Shown piece by piece: positions 1 through 10,200 of a DNA stretch of 64,000 bases. This DNA comes from Steinernema hermaphroditum (lineage: Eukaryota; Nematoda; Chromadorea; Rhabditida; Steinernematidae), in the NCBI GenBank assembly GCA_030435675.1, contig CM059622.1:11780001-11844000 (forward strand), in the 5' to 3' direction. The first letter of the stretch is position 1, and each line of letters opens with the position of its first letter. A program made the position numbers and the translations under genes. A model generated the notes under the pieces. That model saw only the letters and a list, made by a program, of their open reading frames with translations, had not been told where the DNA came from and searched no databases.

Positions 1-144
1 AGCATACCTATCTTGGCAACTACGTTTTTCAACTTTCTTCTACGTACTCACATACCGGCCAACGTTGGGCCTTATCCGATTACTGTTGCTGCACTGTACA
101 CAACTGTTTGCGCCATGTTGTTTCACCTCAAACTTAAGTCGTGA
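1..144 (+). CDS. C-terminal exon of a seven-helix chemoreceptor (Srbc-like), cut by window edge
   Basis: The window opens inside an open frame whose last 47 codons end in TGA at 142-144. The peptide is one hydrophobic segment, then a motif containing NVGPYP, a second helix and a short basic tail (HLKLKS). It matches, position for position, the C-terminus of the receptor at 46814-47748 (KIGPYP, then HLKLRIK). That makes it the last exon, with helices 6 and 7, of a paralogous seven-helix receptor. The family label Srbc rests on the GPYP region and is tentative. A polyadenylation signal AATAAA lies at 259-264. The rest of the gene is outside the window. Confidence 0.6.
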   Translation, partial: SIPILATTFFNFLLRTHIPANVGPYPITVAALYTTVCAMLFHLKLKS

Positions 145-2181
145 GCCAAATGCCTTCGTGGTGATGAATTCTGTATAACTCGCCTTTCTTCTCGACAACC
201 TATTTTGACTTGTGCTTCATCGATGAATACACAAAAGACGAATACTTTTTATTGCACAAATAAATACATTACAAGATTTTAATATTTATGTAAAGTTCAT
301 TTGTATTTGTATTCAAGAATGAACTCTCTGCTGATTTCGCTCGAATATGAAGGTCGCTTTGCTTTGCGGTTGTATCGGCAGGTCGTCGTGAGATATGATG
401 ATATGTATCATGGTGGAAATGCACAGATAATATGAAACAAGAGACTGAGTGGTTGGAAACGTTTTGGGAAGAAGAAGCGGTTTGAGAACTCAATTGCAAG
501 GATGAGAGGTATTAAAAGGCGGGCAAAATCCACCGTTCTCAGAAGAACGAGACGATCCTTCTACGTAGCGCAGCTTTATTGCTCATAATAGCATACAAAG
601 TAACAACGCGTCGTTTGTCTCGGAAAATGGGATAATCTCGCTCGCATTGTAAGCAAATGTAAACGGAACGTAAAAATAAACAGCTTTTCTGTAACCGAAC
701 ATGACTCAGTAGAAGAATAACAGAAAAAGCACAGTGAAAGTCGAATGAAAAGTGTGTTAGTACTTTCGTTCGTTAGGAATAACCGAACGTAATCAGATGA
801 ATGAAACAGCTTAATGGTATGACCTCTTAAAGAAGCTGCCCGTCACGCTCATCAAACATCATAGTACAAAAGCAGCCAAGAGTACAATACAAAAAAAGCT
901 TTAAAACATGTACAATTGTTTGAAAAGGAAGTTGGCCACAAGAGACTGGCGTGGTTAGGCAACACGCGTGGCGCGTGCTAACTAAACGAGCTCGATTACA
1001 CATTTTGAAAACACAAGTAAAATATGAAAAAAAATGCGGAAAGCAGGCTGATCCCGCAGCAATTGGAATCCTCACCCAGGATGTTAGATCAGCTCAGAGT
1101 GCTGATCGGAACGGTGTGCCCATTAGTGAAGTATTTGTCTTGTCGGAAAGCAATTTTGAAAAAACGAAATACTCTTCATCAAAATCGAAATTTACCTCTT
1201 GTGTTAAGAAATACGCGATTATTAGTAGCGTTGTGGTCCTGCAGACGATCGATTACGTTTTGTGACATTTCTAGATGTTTATGCTACCGCTCACGTTTTG
1301 TGACCCAACGAACAAACGGAAGTTAGTCGAGATTGTTTTTAAGGAAGCTTATGCTTAAGAAGCTTATGACCATCTTCGAGAAGTAAAAAGAGATAGTCAC
1401 AGCTCCACACATTTTTGTCCTCCGAAAGAGTAAACACCGCTTGCGCTAACAGCTAATATTAGCACAGTCACCAATTGGTTTCCTCGTTGGAATACAGATG
1501 ATGACGCTGAAGCTTGCATTCTTAAAGCGGAACACAGTGATCCATGGATTAATTCACTCTCTTCAATGTGTACTTGGAGGTTACTGGTTAGAGCAGGGAC
1601 ATGCCACTGCCACTTATAATGTGATCAACTGATAGGATCGAGCAAGGTGCGCATGCAGGTCCTAGCAAAATAAGCATACTGTTAGATGTTTGTATGAAAC
1701 AATAGCATACGAGCACATAGAATGTACTGGATCAGGAGCCATTCGTTCAATTTACTCAACATCTAAATTGCAAAAGATCTGAAAGATTAGCAGTAAAGGG
1801 CATCGTGATTTGCGGCCTTCTTATCTGAATTCTCGTCCGATCCTCGTCTCTACATTCGTCTAGACCAAATATTAACGTGTTTTGAAGAAGCCCTGTAAAG
1901 TTAATTATTCAACGAAGAGGAAGTGGATGTTGACGTAGAACATGGCGAACAGCTCTGTGGAACACAGGTGGTCATTTGATTTCAGTGTGAAGGCCAACAG
2001 CAATGCGACCATCCACTATGGTCTGTGACACGCCATGGAACATTTTTAATCTTGTGGAATTGGTTGTATTGCAAAAGGAGAGCGTTGTTGAACAAAATAA
2101 ATTTATTAGACAAATAGTATACAATACGTACAAAGACACGTTACTTGTTTCAATCATACAAAAATGTATTTGATATCACAT
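145..2181. other. Intergenic, no supported gene
   Basis: Apart from the AATAAA at 259-264 I see no exon with family similarity here. The open frames at 827-1326 overlap each other on both strands, lack splice context and have ordinary AT-rich composition. An AATAAA for the gene on the right lies at 2102-2107 on the minus strand. Confidence 0.5.
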
Positions 2182-2355
2182 TCAAACCTCTTCGCAACTG
2201 TCATCTAGTTCTTGAAATTCCACAGCAGGTTCTAGGGGTTGAGTGCAGATGAGAACAATCAGTGCCACCAACGCACTTAGGATGACAATGATGAACAGGG
2301 CCGAGAATAGTATGAAGACCTCGAGATGAGCATTAATCACTTCACCTAGCACCAT
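2182..2355 (-). CDS. Small single-pass membrane protein, 57 aa
   Basis: A complete 58-codon frame from ATG (2353-2355) to TGA (2182-2184). Residues 1-12 are short and polar. Residues about 13-37 are one continuous strongly hydrophobic helix (FILFSALFIIVIL and onward). A 20-residue acidic tail follows, containing EFQELDDSCEEV. A minus-strand AATAAA at 2102-2107, 75 bases past the stop, fits a real 3' end. No signal-peptide cleavage site is obvious, so it is probably a tail- or signal-anchored micropeptide. I do not recognise a family. It could also be the last exon of a larger gene whose upstream exons I could not find. Confidence 0.45.
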   Translation of the reverse strand: MVLGEVINAHLEVFILFSALFIIVILSALVALIVLICTQPLEPAVEFQELDDSCEEV

Positions 2356-2852
2356 TGTGCCCTGTCGACAATATCTAGGATGTCGTTGCCTGCGATCTCT
2401 AAGAAGAAGAAGTCATAAACTTTCGAAAAGCCGCCAGAGGATTACTGGATCTCTAACGCGCGTGTGGGATAAGAGGATGGGAGGATTTGGATTGACGCTC
2501 CTCGCACGGAATTAATTAGAGATTCTTCCTGCCAAGGAATGTGTCCGATGGAAAGTGAAGGACGCAAAGGAGGAGAGCGTCTGAAATGGAGAATCAATTA
2601 ACGTAATGAATTATTAACTGCGAGAGACAAATGTGGAGCGCTTGCCGCCCAGGCACACATCTGTAATGTAGGTTGTGAAACGCTAATGGATCGAAAGGCC
2701 GAGAGAAGAAACATTAGCGGCTTTGGATAAGAAATGTCATCGACGGTAAGAGAGAAGAGCTTAGCTACGGGTTTTGTGACATTGCATATGGTAAACAGAA
2801 TCTCAGACGCACAGGATTATGCTGCGCTGCCTTAATCTATGTCTGACGCTTG
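2356..2852. other. Intergenic, no supported gene
   Basis: Upstream flank of the small membrane protein. No open frame of note and no repeat detected. Confidence 0.5.
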
Positions 2853-3475
2853 TCTTTTCTAACTATTTGATGAGTCAGACACAGGAACAAGAGTCGAATC
2901 GTTTTGTATTTAAATATTTAAGCAAGCATCTTATCGTGGCAAAAATTATAGGTATGCTTGAAACTAAATCTGTTGCGTGCAAATTAAGACAAAAAAGGCA
3001 GAGATTTTTTGAGACACAAGATCTTGTCTCTGCTCACACAAGAATCTCGGTATCTTGAGGGTTCTTCGAAAAATAACTTTTTTTTCCGGCACAATCTGTT
3101 CCATAGCAACGAGGGGCAGCACCGCCGTCCATAACGCAACATCCGGACCAAGAACTTATCTTTCCGAAGAAGATGTCATCTCATCTTTTCTAACTATTTG
3201 ATGATTCAGAGACAGGAACAAGAGTCGAATAGTTTTGTATTTAAATATTTAAGCAAGCATCTTATCGTAGCAAAAATCATAGATATGCTCGAAGCTGAAT
3301 GTGTTGCGTGCCAATTGCGACAAAGGACAGAGAATTTTGGAGACATTGGATCCTCTTAGCTATGGGCTTCAGGCAGCAACCGAGTATTTTCTATAGTATC
3401 AATCTTTTCAAGAGTATCAACAAAGCTTCTCACACAAGAATGGGCTTCTGGAGAGTTCTTTGAAAAATATTCGCT
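2853..3475. repeat. Diverged direct duplication, unit about 225-290 bp
   Basis: The stretch from 2853 to about 3077 recurs at 3184 to about 3475, offset 331 bases. Both copies contain TCTTTTCTAACTATTTGATG, then CAGGAACAAGAGTCGAAT, GTATTTAAATATTTAAGCAA and a CACACAAGAAT block. The second copy carries about 60 extra bases near 3350-3430. The 79-residue open frame in the first copy is not kept in the second, so the repeat is not obviously coding. The motif ACAAAGGACAGAGAATT from copy 2 recurs twice more near 3737-3775, tying this duplication to the palindromes just downstream. Confidence 0.7.
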
Positions 3476-3515
3476 CACTACCATCATCCAAAAAAAATGT
3501 TAGGTTAACTTTAAG

Positions 3516-3620
3516 TAGGTTAAGTTAACTGTCGCTTAGCTTCAAGTTGACTGTCGCGCAGCTACGCGACACAGCTGCGCGACAGTCAACTTGAAGCTAA
3601 GCGACAGTTAACTTAACCTA
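3516..3620. repeat. Perfect palindrome, 48-bp arms with 9-bp spacer
   Basis: Left arm 3516-3563 (starting TAGGTTAAGTTAACTGTCGC) is the exact reverse complement of 3573-3620, around the spacer 3564-3572. It overlaps the left arm of the larger hairpin at 3590-3934, so the two foldbacks are nested. Confidence 0.85.
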
Positions 3621-3934
3621 CATGGCATCTTCCGAAAAATTTTTTCTGATGATGGTTTGATAGCCCAATCCAAAAGCATCATGACTGTGCAGTTTTATTC
3701 GGTTTTGCTTAAATAGTCACACGTAGCATCTGTCGCGACAAAGGACAGAGAATTGCGACAAAGGACAGAGAATTTTGAGTATAAAAAAAGAGTATAAATG
3801 GGTGTGACTATTTAAGCAAAACCGAATAAAACTGCACAGTCATGATGCTTTTGGATTGGGCTATCAAACCATCATCAGAAAAAATTTTTCGGAAGATGCC
3901 ATGTAGGTTAAGTTAACTGTCGCTTAGCTTCAAG
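3590..3934. repeat. Large foldback: 133-bp arms, 79-bp loop
   Basis: Left arm 3590-3722 and right arm 3802-3934 read as exact reverse complements across 133 bases by manual comparison. The loop 3723-3801 holds two copies of a GACAAAGGACAGAGAATT motif. No transposase and no clear target duplication were seen. It may be a foldback or MITE-type element, or an inverted duplication made by replication template switching. Lack of arm divergence implies recent origin or continuing conversion. Confidence 0.8.
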
Positions 3935-4062
3935 TTAAGCTAAGCGACACCAAAAAGGGCGTTTTGTGTCGCGCAGAGTATAAATGGGCCTTAATGGTTT
4001 GCAAAAATGATACTTGGCCACCTTTTATATAACTTGGACCTGGATGGATTGGTTATGCTGAC

Positions 4063-4173
4063 ATGAATGTACGAAGCTCTAAACGCCCCGAGAAGGAAGA
4101 GTTCCACCGTTTCTGGAACTTTCACGATCCCCGCATAGCCCTGAAGCGCGCCAGGGATGAAGCCGGCTGCTAG
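4063..4173 (+). CDS. Possible small ORF or terminal exon, 36 aa
   Basis: ATG at 4063 to TAG at 4171-4173 gives 36 residues rich in Arg, Lys and Glu (for example KRPEKEEFHRFWNF). The frame is open upstream to a TAA near 4051. An AATAAA follows at 4225-4230, about 52 bases past the stop, the spacing expected of a nematode 3' end. No family is recognised and no upstream exon was found, so it may be noncoding or part of a transposon tail. Confidence 0.2.
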   Translation: MNVRSSKRPEKEEFHRFWNFHDPRIALKRARDEAGC

Positions 4174-6178
4174 TGTCCTCTGTTTTCCTGTAATTCAGTG
4201 TAATGAAATGCCTTCGATCTGTGAAATAAAATCAAAAACTCAACATCTGCACCCAAGCAAAACGCGACATTAGCGGAAACGACGAAAACTGTTTGCGTAA
4301 GAGCGGTAAGGAATCGTGGCATTTCAAATTCTGATCTTTTTCGCCTACGTAGCTTTTAAATCAGAGCACTTCAGTTTGTAGATATAGCGCAATACCTGTG
4401 CTTTGTGGACTACGAAGTGCTGATATGCAGATGATTAATAAGGCTTGTACCTGTGACTACTGTACTGCGGCTACATGAATCTGCTGATGCTTTTCCATCT
4501 TCATCTACTTCTCAATTTCCATCTAGACTAACATGAATGCATGACATAAACAGAGTCGGTCAGTATGACGGTGCGTAGTATTATATACCGTGCTACACGA
4601 GTCTTCTGATACTTCTTCATCTAAATGTTACTACTCTTGTCATATCATTAAATTCATTCTGTGCTTTTGTTTCTCGACAGGCAACAGCCGGTTCAGAGCG
4701 CCTCCAACTTGCTATTGAAAACCGTAATTTTATCAATTTGCTCATAGGTTTCAACGTTGTTCGTAACTTAAAAGCCTTCCAAACAGCATGAACACCAAAA
4801 ACAAAGCGGCACAGAATGCTCAAAAGCCGGGGCCCTGTAAACTCAGCCTGTTCCGAATCATAATACCGACAATTCGAGAAAGATATGAAATTGCCGGATG
4901 CGTTTGTTCGGTTGTTATTAGGGATTTACCTTGTCTTTCCGGTTTTCTAATTCGCGCATCTTTCGCGACTTCACTTACGTTCTCTGCGCCACGCTTCTTT
5001 GATCTGTCTTCTATTTATTTTTCGTATTCGAAAAATGCATAGAATAACAATATAATCGACAAATATCCCGTAATGGCTTCATGCAAACTCTCGGATCATG
5101 TGTCCCGTTTGCAGTTGCTGTTGTTGCAGCTGTTGCTGCTGCTCGAAGGAGAGCTGAGGCCGGTGCTGAGCGGAGACCACCCTGCGAAAAATCGAGGTCA
5201 ATAGATTTATTTTCGGAAAACAGAACAGAAAAGAGTGACATGACATGGAAAACGAAGTGACGTGTTATCGGACAGGACAGAAGAAGTTAAACGGTTAGTC
5301 TTCAGCTATAGTTCGTACCACATTCCGCCGACGAAACCGGCCTTCCATCGGCGAGGATTCTCGCCCATCTGCTTGCCTCGAGTGGGACCTCGGCGTACGG
5401 ACGATTTCATAAGGCACAACCTGAAGCGTAAAAGTGAAGTTTAAATAGAAAAGAGTTGTTGCTGCAGTCCGATTTTCTGGAATTTCAATCGGTCATCAAC
5501 AGTTGGCCAGTCACGGTTGAGTGAGTGGCAACTGAGCGATCAAGTTCATTTGCAAAACGACGAAGTTCATAGAGAAAGGATCACAGAACAGATTGCTTAT
5601 TGCTTGACAGGCCAAGCGTTGAAATCATCGCTAGATTGACAGTAAAGTGCATAATAAATAAGATCGTCATCACCATGAACATAGACCGGACTTGGTCCAA
5701 TTTGGGATGGCCCCCTTCGCTGACTGCTTGACAAGACAACCGTTGCAATGAACGAGGGTTGTGCTGGGTTCAATTTGGTATCGAAAGGCGTGTGCTTAAC
5801 CTGTACCTTTGTTTTTTCCCATGTCCGAAGTTCTTTTAAGTGAGGCGTGAAAAACGATTTTAAAGCGAAAAAGCGAAGTATCCCATTGGCCTCGCATCGA
5901 AATGCCAATTGATGCGAACGAAAATTGGAGTGCATCCAACTACGCCAACGAGAACAACATGTCATTCAAGAATTGTTGGTCTTGGCGAGTCCGTCAAAAG
6001 GCCAATTTTAGAAAGAGGAACGCAGCAATAGAAAATTGGTGGTTCCTAAATTGTAGGTTGCGATGATGAGCACTTCAACGAAAAAAAAGGGCAAACGTGA
6101 ATGTGCATGCTTTAAAAACATTCCTAAGACCCATTCTTTGCTTTATGGATACAGAGACAGTGATGGTGATTCACTTAC
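4174..6178. other. Intergenic, no confident gene
   Basis: Contains scattered short frames only. A Leu-rich 43-codon frame at 5073-5204 is driven by a CTG/TTG triplet run. A 122-residue minus-strand frame at 5597-5965 might hold the 3' exon of the MOLO-1-like gene, but I found no convincing acceptor or similarity. Confidence 0.4.
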
Positions 6179-7248
6179 CCGATTGCCATTAGCACACAAA
6201 GAACTCCGCAGGTGGCAAATACGATGATCGCCCATGTGGGAGGGATATGTTGAATTTTGTGGACATTGTTGACGTCTGCGCTGATCAAGACCTCGCTCAC
6301 TTGATCCACTAAGCTCTCCATCACCTACAGTCAGATTTGTACATATGGTCATAGCAGAGGAAAGTTCCTACTGTTTTCAGCGGATATCCATTGCTGAGGT
6401 CGGTGTTCAGAGCGTTCACAATTTTTTGAAGCGAATCCGGCGACCTATTCAGCACATGCTCATGGTCGAAATCGAGCACCTCCACCCGATCCGACACGAG
6501 CGACCCGTAAGAAACGAAAATAGCCGGCGGTGGGTTGGGATGACCCGGAGAGGGAAGGTCTCCGTCTATGAGCTGATCGGGTCGGTTCATGACCACCAAA
6601 AAGAGGATATCTTCTTCACAGTGTCCGAACGCCGATTTTTCCCGTATTAAACGTGCGAAGTGACGACCATTGGTAAGCACTTCTTCTCGAGTGGAAAGCC
6701 TATGGGCATGGAGAAGTGTAGTATTCGCCGGGCAGTAGTGACGGCTGAAGGTTTCCTGATTGGATCCCACCACGGGAACCATTTCTCGCAGGAAGGCGAA
6801 GGCGAATTTGTACCAGCAATCATTGAACTGAAAGTAACGAAAATATTTTTCTAACAGGATAAGTTAATTTTGCGTGAATGTCAGAAAGTACTTTCGAGAG
6901 ATACATGTTTTCGTTTTCAAAAATGTATTCCCCAGATTCGCCCCGTGCACACAAAACACTCAAAATAATTCGATTAATGGACGAACCCCGCCATGATGTG
7001 GCGCGGAGCAGACGCACTTGCGGCCGTGTTGACTCTTCAGTTTCTCGATCTTCTCCGCGATTACTTGCACTGTAACGCGATAAAAGGATGAGGCGGAAAA
7101 CAAGGGAATGCACTTACGCTCGGACATGCTGACGGCATTCTGAGGGTCACAAACGAGCGGACGTATGGAGTCGTCGTGCAACCCGCATTGATCACGATTG
7201 TGCAGGTTTGGATAGGAGCAGCCGGAAAACGACAGGAGTTGTTGGGCT
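6179..7248 (-). CDS. MOLO-1-like (TPM-domain) single-pass membrane protein, partial model
   Basis: Four consecutive exons join in frame: 7118-7248, 6987-7069, 6827-6372 and 6324-6179. They are separated by short introns with GTAAG or GTAGG donors, plus one intron of about 160 bases. The protein runs through SYPNLHNRDQCG, a VCDP motif, SELQVIAEKIEKL, a central alpha/beta domain with FARLIREKSAFGHCEEDI, and a membrane helix (TWAIIVFATCGVLCV). This order (CG, VCDP, cysteine after an FA-led helix, C-terminal helix) fits nematode MOLO-1 relatives. C. elegans MOLO-1 is an auxiliary protein of levamisole-sensitive acetylcholine receptors. The signal-peptide exon and the last cytoplasmic exon were not found. 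The frame is open upstream to an ATG at 7305-7307, a less likely start. Family identity is recalled from motifs, not searched. Confidence 0.6.
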
Positions 7249-10200
7249 CTGAAATTAGAGGATTCTTGAACTAAAATCGTATGATATTCCGTAGTGATCA
7301 TGTGCAAGTTTTGCTTAGACTTGCCATACGGACAGAGGGACCCGTCCCATGTGTTTTATATTGAGGCGGTAGATTGTCTAGAAACATATAACAGCAAAGA
7401 TTTAACATATAACGACAGGCAGGATACAGTAAGTGTCAGCAGTAAGCCTAAACAGGACTGAAGTGCGTTGTTTTACGCAATGAAATGTATATTCACTAAA
7501 CGGATGTCGGTTATTATTCCTATTTAACCCTCGCAAAAGCCAAACTAGAACCGCGTAAACGGTAAAAAAATACTATTCAGTAAAACTGTGAAATGTCTCT
7601 GTCTCAGAAAAGGCACGCTAGATGGAAATTTAAAGTCTACAGGTCCACTTCTTGTACCTTTTTTCGATTCTTGGCCGATCACACAATTCGGCGCACTCAA
7701 TATGACATTCCAAGCTAATTTTCCCTTTTATAGGACACCCAGCTTCTATAGTTAGCACCACTCGATCTCAAATGTGTTTCCAATTTTTATCATTTTTACT
7801 GAACTTAGCGAGGCGACAAATATGGACTGGGCCAGATATTTCACCGCCAAGCACAACTCAGGTTTTTTGCATAACATATGACTAGGGGCCGCGAAACCAT
7901 TTCGCATAACTAATTCATTCAACTTCGTCACCAATACCTGTTATTTATGTATGAGTTTTGTTGTTGTGAGCTGCTTCACATGTTGAAAAGGTATTGTGGC
8001 TACGAGAAGGCGAAAGAACTTCGCGATTGATACAGGTAAAAATCATTGTCGGTTGTTACTTGTGTTACAGTTCTAGGGGTATATAATTGGGGAAAGAGGA
8101 CCCCCATTACATGTGGTAGATGTCGATTCCATCTGATTTCGAATGACGCGCGTTGGTCCTTTTCACAGAATGTACAATTATGTCCCGTATTCTGAGCTTG
8201 ATTCACTATTAAATCGGCCATTCAAGTTCATGGGAATGTCATCGTGGTCACCATTTAAAATTAAAATATTGAAAATATAGCGAAAAGTGCAATGGTTCCC
8301 TTGTTCACACACTTATAACTATTTCACCGAAGAAGAAATGCCCTTGTTCGACGCGTAGACGTGACAAAGCCACGTGCGAAGGCCAATTATGTCTTTGTCC
8401 TCATCAGCGCAATTTGCCCTTTCGCAGCACTTCAAAAACGTTTTATGTCCGCAACAAAAGAATCGTTTGTGGAAAGTTTGTGATTTCCTTTCTTACTATT
8501 GGCCTTCAGAGCTGAATAAGTCCGTCTGTTATTGCACATATATAGTGCGCAGCGAACACCCACGGCATTCCAGGATGGCGCCAAGCAAACGTGTCAGATT
8601 CAGCTCATTTCGCATCCCGACAACGCCTACGTTTTTGATTTACGTCAACTCTTGCTACAACAAACAAGCGTCTCTTTCATTCGACCAGCTTTGAGGATGT
8701 TCAATCATTAATCATCCACGGGACGCTATCATCCTCATGCCTCTTAAATCATTGCACAGCTGTCACAGCGGCCGCACCCCACTCGATCATCGACAGCGCT
8801 AAGACGCTGATAATCACAAGATTGATAACTGGCTCGAAATATTTCTGCTCAAAAACTCATTCCAGAGATTTTTACCAGCTTGTCAGTTCAGAGATCCGCT
8901 TCGAACCAAGAGTCAGAACACAGCTCACCTTGACTGCAGTGAAAGTGCAGAGATGATCCATAGACACAGTGACCACCTTAACCATAAAGGTGGCCACTCA
9001 GATCTGGAGTCGATGTTCACCGATTTGGCCATCATCCCAACATTAGGCCTGCGATATGGACATCGTTCAGCTGTGCGGAAGTGGACGAGGACAGTGAATG
9101 TCTTTTTGTGACGACGGTCTCTGAAAAACAAAAATTCCAGCGAAATTAATTGCATTTGGCAGAGCCGACGAGATGGAAAGGGTAACGGAGGGTTCGTTTT
9201 TCGCGACAAAGGGCCGAACGCGGAAAAGCGATGAATTATTCGTTGAGGGTAATTGGCGCACTCACGTTCTGGATTGGTGAATTATTTAGGGCTTTTGGGA
9301 GGAGGTAGAGAAGACGAAGATGGCTACTATCAAGAGCTTGATTAACTATGAATGCCGCAGTGCAACATTCTCGGAACGGAGAGCAAAGCTGGACTCAGAG
9401 TACTTTCTTGTTACGTGCAGCTCACGATAATGTGCCAAAGAACTCGAATTGTATCCATGAAAAACTGATCCTTAAAAATCTGTTTAACAAATATACAACC
9501 AATCTCACAGCCTGTAAACTACAAAGAGAGGTCATACAAACAGAGCCAGATTTGTGAACAGAGCACTCTCAGGAGAAGACGTCAGATTCCCATAGAACCA
9601 CAGAAAATGCACTTATACACAAAAGGAAATGAATCATTAATGATGGGATATGAGGATGGCATCTAGCACATAGCGGTTCCAGAGCAGAACTCGATAGCTG
9701 AACAGCTAGTTTTCTCGCTAACAAGGAACATGGATATCAGGTTTCTCAATCATGAGGCAAAGCACATGAAGTGCAAGCCTTTGCGGAACCTATCGGAACA
9801 GGTGCTTTGATCACAGGTACATCGGTGCAGTCATTTAGTGAGCACCGATTGCTTTGTGACATGCTAAAAATAGGTCAACATATTTGCGTACTCAATGTGA
9901 CAAAATCTAAAATAAGCAACTGCCAAATTCTGAAGCAGCGATTTGTGACTTGAAGGGCTTAAGAAACCGAGCGAGCTAACTGACGGTGAATCGAGAACGC
10001 ATTAAAGATTAATGACTCAAAAGAAAAAGCACAAATCACCTCTAAACGCAGCGATGCGCAAAATCTGAAACCGAAAAAATTGGAAAGTGCGTCTGCTCGG
10101 CACGATCATTGTCACATGATGCGGCGAACATCCAACGTTCAGACGACGCTCGACGTGTCGACTCCCCCGAGAGCGCGTCGTCGCTCGGCAGGGAATAGCC

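Noticed and set aside
5073..5204. Leu-rich 43-residue frame resembling a signal peptide
   Set aside because: Produced by a CTG/TTG triplet run; no supporting 3' end or paralogue.
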